Assembly: GCF_900104555.1 (NCBI RefSeq)
Contig: NZ_FNJU01000001.1
Coordinates: 620,001 to 684,000 of the forward strand
Length of the DNA stretch: 64,000 bases
From: Litchfieldia salsa
GTDB taxonomy: Bacteria; Bacillota; Bacilli; Bacillales; Bacillaceae_L
Reading direction: 5' to 3'
Shown here: positions 24,866 through 32,986 of the stretch, in pieces
Position numbering within the stretch: position 1 is the first letter of the stretch
How the letters are laid out: every line of letters begins with the position of its first letter
Translations under genes and position numbers: made by a program
Notes under the pieces: generated by a model
What the model was told of the DNA's origin: nothing
What the model saw: only the letters and a program-made list of their open reading frames with translations
Database searches by the model: none

Positions 24866-24887
24866 GGGGACGGTTCTCGTGTCTCAT
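24866..24887 (-). repeat. Interspersed repeat copy
   Basis: GGGGACGGTTCTCGTGTCTC followed by AT, reverse orientation. It faces the copy at 25044-25063 across 156 bp, with the malic enzyme terminator between them. Confidence 0.85.
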
Positions 24888-24919
24888 TCCATATGCCAAT
24901 TTCTGGATGCAAGCAAACA

Positions 24920-24962
24920 TTAAAAGGCATACCTAGTGGAATTTACTAGTTATGCCTTTTAA
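24920..24962 (-). terminator. Terminator of the tct-malic enzyme operon
   Basis: TTAAAAGGCATA (24920-24931) and TATGCCTTTTAA (24951-24962) form a 12-bp stem, continued by CTAGT/ACTAG inside. It lies about 110 nt after the malic enzyme stop. Confidence 0.8.
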
Positions 24963-25043
24963 CTAATTGTTTGCTATCCTCGAAGACAGCTTATTCAATG
25001 TTTTCCAACAACTACAAACAAAGGTGATTATAATCGCAATTTT

Positions 25044-25063
25044 GACACATTAGAACCGTCCCC
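25044..25063 (+). repeat. Interspersed repeat copy at the malic enzyme 3' end
   Basis: GACACATTAGAACCGTCCCC, forward orientation, a slightly diverged copy that ends 5 nt before the malic enzyme stop. Confidence 0.75.
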
Positions 25064-25068
25064 TTGTT

Positions 25069-26502
25069 TCACGAAAGCTGACTTTCGACTCGGAGAGGAT
25101 CTTTTCTTGCAACTTCGGTTTGGTAGGCCGCTTTGATCACAGCTTCTCTTACTTTTTCTACAACCTTCTGATTAAATACACTTGGGATAATATAGGTCTC
25201 ATTTAGTTCATTCTCTGATACTACACTTGCGATTGCTTCTGCTGCAGCTATTTTCATTTCTTCGTTGATGACTCGAGCACGACAATCGAGGGCTCCTCTA
25301 AAGATTCCTGGGAAACACAAAACATTGTTGATTTGATTTGGATAATCAGATCTGCCTGTTGCGATGACTCTTACATGAGGTTCTGCCAGTTCTGGATCAA
25401 TTTCGGGATTAGGATTTGCCATCGCAAACACAATTGGATCATTTGCCATTTTCTTTAAATGATCCACTGTTAATATCCCCGGTGCAGACACTCCAATAAA
25501 TACATCTGCCCCTTCAATCACATCTGATAAACTTCCACTTAAATTATCAGGGTTTGTGAGATTTGCAAATTCTGTCCAATTAGGATTACTATACTTTTCT
25601 CCTCGGTGAAGCGCTCCATTGCGGTCGACACCTATGAGATTTTTCACCCCGGCTCCTATTAAGATTTTTGCACACGCAGTTCCTGCTGCTCCGATTCCAG
25701 TTAACACAACCTTTATTTCACTTAACTTCTTCCCTGTCAGCTTTAATGCATTGATTAATCCCGCTAAAATCACTACCGCAGTTCCATGTTGATCATCATG
25801 AAATACAGGTATATCAAGCTCTTCCTTTAAGCGTTTTTCAATCTCAAAACACCTAGGTGAAGCAATATCCTCTAAATTTATTCCACCAAATGCAGGGGCA
25901 ATGGATTTGACGATTTGAATGATTTCCTCTGTATCCTTTGTATCTAAGCAAATCGGAAAGGCATCGACCTCCCCCATTTGCTTAAATAACATCGCTTTTC
26001 CTTCCATTACAGGCATAGCAGCTAATGGACCAATATCACCAAGACCAAGTACAGCTGTCCCATCTGAAACCACAGCCACTGTATTTCTTTTAATAGTTAG
26101 CGAGTAAGCCTTATTAGGTTCTTCAGAGATGGCTTTGCATACTTGAGCAACACCAGGTGTATACACTCGAGATAGATCATCACGGTTCTTGATTGGGTTC
26201 TTAGATTGAATTTCAATTTTCCCGCCGAGATGTAGTAGAAATGTACGATCAGAAACAGACATGACATTGATTCCTTCTATAGATTTCAATCTCTCTGTTA
26301 TTAAATGCGAATGCTTCTGATCATTTACATTGATCGTAATATCACGAATCGTATGTGTCTTACTTGAGGAAATGACATCAATTCCGACAATATCCCCACC
26401 AGCTTCACCGATTTCCTTTGCGATATCACTAAATGTAATTTGAGTCTTATCAATCTGAATTCGTATAACAATATTCATACTTGAATTTTTAACATCTGAC
26501 AT
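25069..26502 (-). CDS. NAD(P)-dependent malic enzyme with N-terminal ACT domain
   Basis: A 477-aa cytoplasmic enzyme. Residues about 8-80 form an ACT domain ([33 protein letters not shown]), expected to bind a regulatory ligand. The malic enzyme core follows: [39 protein letters not shown], the acidic metal-binding [25 protein letters not shown], the Rossmann motif [13 protein letters not shown] and [10 protein letters not shown]. It decarboxylates malate to pyruvate. I prefer the ATG at 26502 because GGGGGATGAG precedes it and the upstream ATG is fused to that site. It is the last gene of a tctC-tctB-tctA-malic enzyme operon, which suggests that the transported acid feeds into malate. Cofactor preference cannot be read with confidence. 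Confidence 0.92.
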   Translation of the reverse strand: MSDVKNSSMNIVIRIQIDKTQITFSDIAKEIGEAGGDIVGIDVISSSKTHTIRDITINVNDQKHSHLITERLKSIEGINVMSVSDRTFLLHLGGKIEIQSKNPIKNRDDLSRVYTPGVAQVCKAISEEPNKAYSLTIKRNTVAVVSDGTAVLGLGDIGPLAAMPVMEGKAMLFKQMGEVDAFPICLDTKDTEEIIQIVKSIAPAFGGINLEDIASPRCFEIEKRLKEELDIPVFHDDQHGTAVVILAGLINALKLTGKKLSEIKVVLTGIGAAGTACAKILIGAGVKNLIGVDRNGALHRGEKYSNPNWTEFANLTNPDNLSGSLSDVIEGADVFIGVSAPGILTVDHLKKMANDPIVFAMANPNPEIDPELAEPHVRVIATGRSDYPNQINNVLCFPGIFRGALDCRARVINEEMKIAAAEAIASVVSENELNETYIIPSVFNQKVVEKVREAVIKAAYQTEVARKDPLRVESQLS

Positions 26503-26523
26503 GAAGCTCATCCCCCATTTAAT

Positions 26524-28038
26524 CTATTTTTTGAGTGAGATATCTGAAACAATGCTCGCATTCTTTTTCTTATTTTTAAAAAATGGGACGATGAATGAAA
26601 GCAATCCAACGATTATTAATGTTAAGGCAATTGGACTTTGGACAAAAATCATTAAGCTACCATTTGAAATGGTGAGTGATTGGCGTAATGATTGCTCCAT
26701 CATTCCTCCTAAAATAAAGGCTAAAATAAACGGAGGAGCTGGAAATGAGAAAATTCGCATTAAAAATCCGACTAAACCAAACACTAATAATAGATATAAA
26801 TCAAATACATTAAAGCTAAGTGCATAGACTCCAATTAAACTAAAAATGATCACTAGTGAGATTAACAACGGACGAGGAATTTTCAACACCTTTGCAATAT
26901 AAGGGACTAACGGTAAATTTAAGATTAATAAAAACACGTTCCCTACATACATACTAGCTATTATTCCCCAAAATACCTCCGGATTATCTTGAACCAATAA
27001 AGGTCCCGGCTGAATTCCCATGACTAAAAATGCACCTAACAGGACTGCAGTGGTCCCTGAGCCTGGAATTCCTAAGCTTAACAGGGGAACAAACGCTCCA
27101 CCTGTTGCCGCATTATTTGCTGTTTCTGGTGCCGCAAGACCCTTTACAGAACCTTTCCCAAACTCATCTGGATTTTTTGATATTTTCTTTTCCGTAATGT
27201 ACCCTATAAATGAAGCGATGGTTGCACCTGCTCCAGGTAATACACCTAAAATAAAGCCTAATACTGATTGTCTTGCCATCGGCCCTCTCATTTCTTTGAA
27301 GTCCGCCTTTGTAAGCTTCAAACTACCTAGATTTTTTTGATTAGTAATTGAATCATCATGTCGGTTAAAAATCAGCATACACACCTCTGCAAGTGCAAAT
27401 AACCCAAGGGCTATGATTAAAAAATCGATACCTTCTAATAAATTCGGATTCCCGAATGTAAATCTTGCAGTTCCCGTCTGCCCATCAATCCCTATTGTTA
27501 CAATGATAAATCCTAGAACAGCTGAGATCATTGCTTTTAAAGTAGAGCCCTCTGATAAGCTTGAAATGGCAGTTAGCCCCATTAACATTAAGGCAAAATA
27601 TTCAACAGGTCCAAATACGACTGCAACTGAGGCAAGTAATGGCGTAAATAGCATCAGTAATAAAACACTGACCGTACCACCGGTAAACGAAGAAATTGCA
27701 GCAATCGCTAAGGCTTTACCTGCTTTACCTTGTTGAGCCATCGGATAGCCATCAAAGGCTGTTGCGACTGTACCTGATATTCCTGGTGCATTTAATAGAA
27801 TAGAAGATGTTGATCCGCCAAAGACTGCCCCATAATAAACACCTGCCATCATAACCAGCGCCAACGACGGCTCCATGCTATAAGTGACAGGAATCATGAT
27901 CGCGATTGCGCTAATTGGACCTAAGCCAGGCATCATTCCAATAAACGTTCCAATAAAGACTCCTAGAAAAACAAATAACAAACCTTCTATGCTAAAAGCA
28001 ACTTGAAATCCAGTTAATATTCCTTCAAACGACCCCAT
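26524..28038 (-). CDS. tctA: Tripartite tricarboxylate transporter, large membrane subunit TctA
   Basis: A 504-aa protein with about 11-12 membrane segments. TctA signatures are GTFIGMMPGLGPISAIAIMIPVT, MMAGVYYGAVFGGSTSSILLNAPG, the two-fold related GVLPGAGATIASFIGY and AATGGAFVPLLSLGIPGSGTTAVLLGAFLVMGIQPGP. It forms the transport channel for carboxylates such as citrate or tartrate with TctB and the periplasm-like binding protein TctC. The gene follows tctB by 13 nt and precedes the malic enzyme by about 20 nt. Length matches the family (about 500). Confidence 0.94.
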   Translation of the reverse strand: MGSFEGILTGFQVAFSIEGLLFVFLGVFIGTFIGMMPGLGPISAIAIMIPVTYSMEPSLALVMMAGVYYGAVFGGSTSSILLNAPGISGTVATAFDGYPMAQQGKAGKALAIAAISSFTGGTVSVLLLMLFTPLLASVAVVFGPVEYFALMLMGLTAISSLSEGSTLKAMISAVLGFIIVTIGIDGQTGTARFTFGNPNLLEGIDFLIIALGLFALAEVCMLIFNRHDDSITNQKNLGSLKLTKADFKEMRGPMARQSVLGFILGVLPGAGATIASFIGYITEKKISKNPDEFGKGSVKGLAAPETANNAATGGAFVPLLSLGIPGSGTTAVLLGAFLVMGIQPGPLLVQDNPEVFWGIIASMYVGNVFLLILNLPLVPYIAKVLKIPRPLLISLVIIFSLIGVYALSFNVFDLYLLLVFGLVGFLMRIFSFPAPPFILAFILGGMMEQSLRQSLTISNGSLMIFVQSPIALTLIIVGLLSFIVPFFKNKKKNASIVSDISLKK

Positions 28039-28051
28039 TCATCTCACTCCT

Positions 28052-28510
28052 TTAAACTGGCAATATCCCTGATGGAAGATTTATTTGTAAAAGATAACTA
28101 AATAAAAAATAAAGTGTGATCGAAAAACCAATTGAAACAATTGAATTCACTTTAAAGTTCTTATATCCAAGAAACCACGAGCAGAAGAAGATGAATAATG
28201 TTGTCATGATGACAAAGCCAATGATCTCTAGTAAAAAGATATACATTAGGATAAAAGCGCAAACACCAAGTAATATATATAGATCTTTTTTAGGAAATGT
28301 GCGTTTTTGTCTTTCCATCTCTGTTTCTATTTTTTTACTGAAAAATAAACAAACTGCCAAAAGTAGTAATAGAAATCCTAAAGTTTTTGGTATAGCATCT
28401 GCATCTACAGGTGCATATGGATAGGATGGTAGCTGAAAACTTAATGATATATAAATGATTGAAAATAATGCTAGAACAAGTGCGATTTTCCGTTGAATAG
28501 GCTTTAACAT
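28052..28510 (-). CDS. tctB: Tripartite tricarboxylate transporter, small membrane subunit TctB
   Basis: A 152-aa protein with four hydrophobic segments (about 5-23, 37-53, 80-100 and 108-145). The pattern ALVLALFSIIYISLSFQLPSYPYAPVDADAIPKTLGFLLLLLAVCLFF is typical of TctB. The start is set at 28510 by GGAGGG just upstream; the longer in-frame reading from 28549 has no ribosome binding site and runs into an intercistronic hairpin. It assembles with TctA in the membrane. The gene sits between tctC and tctA in the common tctCBA order. Confidence 0.9.
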   Translation of the reverse strand: MLKPIQRKIALVLALFSIIYISLSFQLPSYPYAPVDADAIPKTLGFLLLLLAVCLFFSKKIETEMERQKRTFPKKDLYILLGVCAFILMYIFLLEIIGFVIMTTLFIFFCSWFLGYKNFKVNSIVSIGFSITLYFLFSYLLQINLPSGILPV

Positions 28511-28532
28511 CTTTTTCCCTCCATATAGTAAG

Positions 28533-28560
28533 AAAGTCAATGCTATCAAACATTGACTTT
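28533..28560 (-). promoter_or_regulatory. Intercistronic stem-loop between tctC and tctB
   Basis: AAAGTCAATG (28533-28542) and CATTGACTTT (28551-28560) form a 10-bp stem. It starts 11 nt after the tctC stop and lacks a long T-run. Hairpins at this place often stabilise the upstream mRNA or partly terminate, so more binding protein than membrane subunits is made. Confidence 0.6.
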
Positions 28561-28570
28561 CTATTAATAG

Positions 28571-29578
28571 TTAGTTTCCTAATCCAAGCTCATCAATTAA
28601 TACTTTCATTTCTTGTTCTTCCTGTTCAAGAAATGTTTTGTATTCATCCCCACTCATATATAATTCATTCCAACCATATTTTTTCCTTATATCATCCCAT
28701 GCTGAAGTCTGATTTAACTCTTCAAACTTCTCTTGATAATAAGCCAGTTCTGCTTCAGTCATATTTGGAGGTCCAAAAAAACCTCTCCAGTTCACAAATG
28801 TCTCATCGATTCCTTGTTCCTTTGCAGTAGCGAAATCTTCTAATACTTCACCTTCAAGTCTTTCTTCAGACGTGATACCAAGAACCTTAATTTTCCCTGC
28901 CTTCACTTGTTCCACTGTTTCAGCGGTTCCTGCTGAATAGACATCCACACTTCCATTTAGTAATGCCGTTAATGCACCGCCATCCTGATCAGAAACGTAT
29001 TTAATTTTCTTAATATCAACACCTGCTGCCTTTGCAATTTTAACGAATTGAATGTGATCCATACTACCTGGCGAAGATACTCCTATAACTGTTACACTAG
29101 AAGGATCTTTCTTCATATCCTCAAATAGTTCATTTAAGTTATTCCATTTTGCATCAGCACGTACAGCAAATGCAGCATAATCCGCAATCACATTTGCTAT
29201 TGGCGTGAAATCTCTAAAACCATATTCTGACTGGCCATTTAATGGCACTAAAAGTAGTGGAGGTGAAGCGACAAACATATGATGTGGATTCCCTTCCTTT
29301 TGGGACACATAAGCCCACCCAACTGCTCCACCACCACCTGGCTTATTAACAACTGGTAATCTTTTATCTATGATTCCTTCTTGTTCAAATGTTTGAGTAA
29401 CCATTCGAGCAGTCGTATCCCAACCACCTCCAGCACCAGCAGGCGCGACTACCTCAATCGGTTTTGTTGGTGACCATTCTCCTGTTTCCGTATTATTTCC
29501 AGCAGATTCGTTGCTCGAACATGCCGCACTCGTTAATAGCAAACCAATAGCTGTAGCAATTGATAACATTCTTTTCAT
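28571..29578 (-). CDS. tctC: Tripartite tricarboxylate transporter substrate-binding lipoprotein TctC
   Basis: A 335-aa extracytoplasmic binding protein. Lipobox LLTSAAC puts the lipidated cysteine at residue 20. The TctC/Bug family core is clear: WSPTKPIEVVAPAGAGGGWDTTARMV, NKPGGGGAVGWAYVSQ, VIGVSSPGSMDHIQF and KVLGITSEERL. Bug proteins bind carboxylates between two lobes, often through a water-bridged contact with the GAGGGWD loop. It is the first gene of the operon. Its promoter (TTACAA/TAAAAT) is overlapped by a perfect cre, so glucose repression through CcpA is expected. Confidence 0.94.
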   Translation of the reverse strand: MKRMLSIATAIGLLLTSAACSSNESAGNNTETGEWSPTKPIEVVAPAGAGGGWDTTARMVTQTFEQEGIIDKRLPVVNKPGGGGAVGWAYVSQKEGNPHHMFVASPPLLLVPLNGQSEYGFRDFTPIANVIADYAAFAVRADAKWNNLNELFEDMKKDPSSVTVIGVSSPGSMDHIQFVKIAKAAGVDIKKIKYVSDQDGGALTALLNGSVDVYSAGTAETVEQVKAGKIKVLGITSEERLEGEVLEDFATAKEQGIDETFVNWRGFFGPPNMTEAELAYYQEKFEELNQTSAWDDIRKKYGWNELYMSGDEYKTFLEQEEQEMKVLIDELGLGN

Positions 29579-29631
29579 TTCGATCTCCCCCTAAGTTTTC
29601 TACTTATCTCTCAAACTCCTTCTTGAACACA

Positions 29632-29668
29632 ATTTTATAAAACAAAATCACATTTGTAACCGTTTACA
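29632..29668 (-). promoter_or_regulatory. tctC promoter with a perfect cre site
   Basis: TGTAACCGTTTACA (29655-29668) fits the CcpA consensus at all 14 positions. On the minus strand a -35 TTACAA (29659-29654), 16-nt spacer and -10 TAAAAT (29637-29632) overlap it, so bound CcpA would block RNA polymerase. Confidence 0.75.
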
Positions 29669-29738
29669 AAATAACTATCATAAAAACCCTTCTGCACATT
29701 TTGTTCATAAAGTTCAAGAAAGCGTCACAAAAAAAGAT

Positions 29739-29753
29739 GATTCACAATGAACC
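29739..29753 (-). terminator. Terminator of the two-component operon
   Basis: On the minus strand GGTTCA-TTG-TGAATC is followed by ATCTTTTTTT. It begins 4 nt after the response regulator stop. Confidence 0.6.
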
Positions 29754-29757
29754 ACCC

Positions 29758-30441
29758 TTAATAAACAATATAGTACTTTCGCTCTGGTCTTCCCACAATG
29801 CCATATTCTAATTCTGCTTTTGCCTCACCAATTGAAATCAAATACTCCAAATATCTTCTCGCAGTTGTCCTGGAAGCACCTAATTCTAGGCCTAGCTCCT
29901 CAGCATTTATTCCAACAGGAAGACCAGTTAAGGTTTCTTTTACCTTTTGGAGGGTTAAAGGATCTATTCCCTTTGGTAACTGGCTAACCTCAGATTCTAC
30001 TAAAGCTGATGATTGAAAACTTAGGAATTGATCCACTTGTTTTTGATCAAGCTCTCTTACATTAGCTAACATTTTGTTTCTTTTTCTATATTTTTCAATA
30101 GCTTGAGAAAATCGTTCAATCGTTACAGGTTTAATTATATAATCAATAACGCCATTTCTAATTGATGTCTCTACAAATTCTCTTTCAGTGGCTGCTGTAA
30201 TCATAATAATATCGACATGAGGAAATTTCAGTCGTATCTCTGGCAAAAGAGTAGCACCAAGTTTATCTGGCATATAATTATCTAATAGAAGTAGGTTAGT
30301 TGTATGCTCCTCAAGTAGTTTCATAGCTTCTCCAGCATTAAGGGCTTTCCCTACCACTCTAACATCTTCTATCATGGCGAGAAATTGTTCGTGAATGGAA
30401 GCAACACGATAGTCATCTTCCACGATGATTATTTTGATCAA
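29758..30441 (-). CDS. CitB/DcuR-type response regulator
   Basis: A 227-aa regulator. The receiver domain (1-120) has the acidic pair in IIVEDD, the phospho-acceptor Asp in LLLLDNYMPDK and the conserved Lys in DYIIKPVTIERF. The C-terminal part has the winged-helix output typical of the CitB/DcuR/MalR class: LGLELGASRTTARRYLEYLISIGEAKAELEYG, with the ending GRPERKYYIVY. It is encoded 12 nt after its cognate kinase. It is placed directly upstream of tctC and most likely activates the tct-malic enzyme operon when its carboxylate is present. Confidence 0.92.
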   Translation of the reverse strand: MIKIIIVEDDYRVASIHEQFLAMIEDVRVVGKALNAGEAMKLLEEHTTNLLLLDNYMPDKLGATLLPEIRLKFPHVDIIMITAATEREFVETSIRNGVIDYIIKPVTIERFSQAIEKYRKRNKMLANVRELDQKQVDQFLSFQSSALVESEVSQLPKGIDPLTLQKVKETLTGLPVGINAEELGLELGASRTTARRYLEYLISIGEAKAELEYGIVGRPERKYYIVY

Positions 30442-30453
30442 AGAAATCCCCCC

Positions 30454-32046
30454 TTATGCAATGACTTTTGGTAAATAGACGGTAAATATGGTACCCTTCT
30501 CTTTTTCTGACACAATTTCAATCGTACCCTTCAGCTCATTCACTGTTTGATTCACCAAGGCTAAGCCATATCCTCTATTTGAAGAGGACTTTGTAGAATA
30601 TCCAAATTCAAATACTTTACGAATATCCTTATCAGGTATACCGTTTCCCTGATCATTCACTTCAATAATAATATCTTTGCCCATATCTGTGACAAAAAAG
30701 GTCACAACTTTCTTCTCTTTCATTTCCACCGCTTCAAACGAATTGTCGATTAAGTTTCCTACAATCGTAATCATTTGAGAAATGTTAATGTGCTTAGGCA
30801 GTGTATTTATTGAACTATTTTCATCAATCGTAAACTGTATTTTCTTCTCTGAGGCCTTTCCAACCTTTCCTAAAAGAATTGCCTGGATCTTACTATCATG
30901 TATCTGTTCAAAGAGAATCTTATTTTGCATATTATGATTGCTTGATTCAATTTGAATAAGTTCAATAGCTTCCTCATATTTTCCTAGTTGCATTAATCCT
31001 GATAGCACATATAATTTATTCGTGTATTCATGTGTTTGTGCTCGAAGATCTTCCGAGTATTTTTGCACTTGACTTAATGTATCGAGCATTTCATTTACTT
31101 CTGTTTTATCGCGGAAGCTAGATACAACTCCTATTACTCTATTATTCTCTAGTATAGGTGTCCGATTTACGATGACTTGACGATTTCTCAGGAGAACCTC
31201 AATATTTTTTTCAGGAACTCCCGTTTCTAAGACTCGATAAATTTCTAAATTATCAAGTATTTCATCTATCTTTTTATGTTTTGATTGCTCATTAATTCCT
31301 AAAATGTTTTGAGCAGATGGGTTAAGCATGGTAATATACCCTTGATCATCGATCGCAATAATCCCTTCCTTAATCGAATTAAGAATGGCATTACGCTCTC
31401 GGTACAAGGAAGCGATTTCATGCGGTTCCAATCCTAAGATATCTTTCCGAATATTTCTTGCAAGAAATACTCCACCTAAAATACCAATTCCTAAAACAAA
31501 GAATGCAAAATAGGCAATTTTTTGAATCCTGTCGAAAACAATCGCTTGAATATCTTCTATTAAAAATCCTACCGAAACAATTCCTGTAATATTTCCTAGA
31601 TCATCATATATTGGAGCCTTTCCTCTTAATGATGGACCAAGTGTTCCTACTGCTTCCGATATGTAATATTCTCCAAACAAAAGGGCAGAATCATTATCAT
31701 CTCCAACCATTGTCTTCCCGATTTTTTCTACATCAGGATGGGAATATCGTATACTGGCATCATTACCGATAACGATAAATTCAGCTCCTACTTGCTTTCT
31801 TATCGTTTCAACCATCGGTTGGATCGTCAATTCTGGATCCTTATCCACCATGCCATTTCTGATTGCTGGCATCAATGAAACGGTTGTGGCAATCTGTAGT
31901 GCTTGATTCCCCATACTTTCTTTCGTTTGTTGATACTCTAAATAAACAAAAATCCCCGTTAGTAGGACTGTTATAAAAATGAGAAGAGAAACAATGAGCC
32001 CAACGATCTTTGTTTGTAATGAAACCCTCACCTTTTTCTTTTTCAT
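30454..32046 (-). CDS. CitA/DcuS-type sensor histidine kinase
   Basis: A 530-aa membrane kinase. Membrane segments lie near residues 12-34 and 170-190 and bracket an extracellular sCache/PAS-like sensor (AEFIVIGNDASIRYSHPDVEKIGKTMVGDDNDSALLFGEYY with LGPSLRGKAPIYD), the carboxylate-sensing type of CitA and DcuS. A cytoplasmic PAS domain follows (IAIDDQGYITMLNPSAQNILG). The phospho-acceptor His is in RAQTHEYTNKLYVLSGL, and the HATPase has NLIDNSFEAV and DQGNGIPD. The ATG at 32046 is preferred because GGGGAGGGG lies just before it. The signal is probably a C4/C6 dicarboxylate or tricarboxylate, given the neighbouring transporter. Confidence 0.92.
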   Translation of the reverse strand: MKKKKVRVSLQTKIVGLIVSLLIFITVLLTGIFVYLEYQQTKESMGNQALQIATTVSLMPAIRNGMVDKDPELTIQPMVETIRKQVGAEFIVIGNDASIRYSHPDVEKIGKTMVGDDNDSALLFGEYYISEAVGTLGPSLRGKAPIYDDLGNITGIVSVGFLIEDIQAIVFDRIQKIAYFAFFVLGIGILGGVFLARNIRKDILGLEPHEIASLYRERNAILNSIKEGIIAIDDQGYITMLNPSAQNILGINEQSKHKKIDEILDNLEIYRVLETGVPEKNIEVLLRNRQVIVNRTPILENNRVIGVVSSFRDKTEVNEMLDTLSQVQKYSEDLRAQTHEYTNKLYVLSGLMQLGKYEEAIELIQIESSNHNMQNKILFEQIHDSKIQAILLGKVGKASEKKIQFTIDENSSINTLPKHINISQMITIVGNLIDNSFEAVEMKEKKVVTFFVTDMGKDIIIEVNDQGNGIPDKDIRKVFEFGYSTKSSSNRGYGLALVNQTVNELKGTIEIVSEKEKGTIFTVYLPKVIA

Positions 32047-32117
32047 ATTCCCCTCCCCAAACATAAATCCATCCATCTATATTTTAGAATATTTTTAAAA
32101 CACTGTCTACGTCAGGT

Positions 32118-32139
32118 GGGGACGGTTCTCGTGTCTCAT
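32118..32139 (-). repeat. Interspersed repeat copy
   Basis: GGGGACGGTTCTCGTGTCTC followed by AT, reverse orientation, in the gap upstream of the kinase gene. It is an almost exact copy of 24866-24887. Confidence 0.85.
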
Positions 32140-32212
32140 GCCTTATACGACCATGTTTAATTAGATAGAAAACCCTTTATTCCACTCAAAAAACACGCAT
32201 TTGGACAAAAAT

Positions 32213-32246
32213 AAGAGGATATTCAAAGTATTTTGAATATCCTCTT
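32213..32246 (-). terminator. Terminator of the CBO0543-like gene
   Basis: AAGAGGATATTCAAA (32213-32227) and TTTGAATATCCTCTT (32232-32246) form a perfect 15-bp stem with a T-rich tail on the minus strand (ATTTTTG). Confidence 0.85.
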
Positions 32247-32291
32247 CTCTTTTTCATTTGTATGAATTTCTACTAAGTCAAAGCAAAACGC

Positions 32292-32771
32292 CTATCTAGA
32301 AAAATTTCTAATCATTCCCATGAGTCCCCTCATAGATAGAAGAAAGAGAAACATTCCGATAAAAGACAGAACCCATGTCCATGTATGATACTCAATTAAA
32401 TCGGTAAACACTTCAAATAAATACTCAATCAAAGTCAAAATGGCTGATAATAAAGTTGCCTTAACGATAACACCTATCCATTGAGACTCATAGGTCATTT
32501 GATAAAAGTATATGTTTACAATTGGAAAAAGAAAGTATTCAAACAACAGACTTGAATCAAAATAGTGATCCAGAAAACTTACTGGGTACTCTATCATTTT
32601 TTCCTCAACAACTATAACCCCAATTATAGTTGTGAAATAGGCAGTAACAAAGAAAACAAGAAGAGAATGAAGTATTAGCGGTCTTCTCAACGCAAAGACC
32701 AAAAGCACAACACCCAGAAGTAACAATCCGACAAGAATATAGAATTCCATAATAAGTATATTTTGCCACAT
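32292..32771 (-). CDS. CBO0543-like multi-pass membrane protein, start uncertain
   Basis: About 159 aa with five hydrophobic segments. The stretch YPVSFLDHYFDSSLLFEYFLFPIVNIYFYQMTY and the phrase MIRNFSR at the end match the CBO0543 family, small membrane proteins of unknown function widespread in spore-formers. The reading frame stays open up to 32876, but that part passes through two interspersed repeats and lacks a ribosome binding site. I take the ATG at 32771; 32750 is the alternative. Neither has a convincing site upstream, so the repeat pair may have replaced the original 5' region and the gene may be poorly expressed. Confidence 0.6.
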   Translation of the reverse strand: MWQNILIMEFYILVGLLLLGVVLLVFALRRPLILHSLLVFFVTAYFTTIIGVIVVEEKMIEYPVSFLDHYFDSSLLFEYFLFPIVNIYFYQMTYESQWIGVIVKATLLSAILTLIEYLFEVFTDLIEYHTWTWVLSFIGMFLFLLSMRGLMGMIRNFSR

Positions 32772-32790
32772 TAAAGTGAGTTTGATACAT

Positions 32791-32888
32791 CGGGACGGTT
32801 CTCGTGTCTCATTACTGGTACAGAATTTAAACACTGTGTAGTTTTTATATTTTGTTACGAAACGAAAATGAGACATGAGAACCGTCCC
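32791..32888. repeat. Inverted pair of interspersed repeats
   Basis: Reverse copy CGGGACGGTTCTCGTGTCTC (32791-32810) plus AT, and forward copy ATGAGACATGAGAACCGTCC (32868-32887) plus C, separated by about 55 nt. The pair forms the complete upstream region of the CBO0543-like gene. Confidence 0.85.
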
Positions 32889-32986
32889 TACGCACCTAAA
32901 AGTTCGATAATCATTATATATGCCCTTCCATAAACTAAGCTCTTGTCATTAACTGTAGTAATAAATAAATACAAGAGGTGAGAAAT

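Noticed and set aside
32888-32986. A sigma-K promoter for cotA
   Set aside because: CATA-like hexamers occur, but I could not find a -35 and -10 pair with correct spacing, so no promoter is called.
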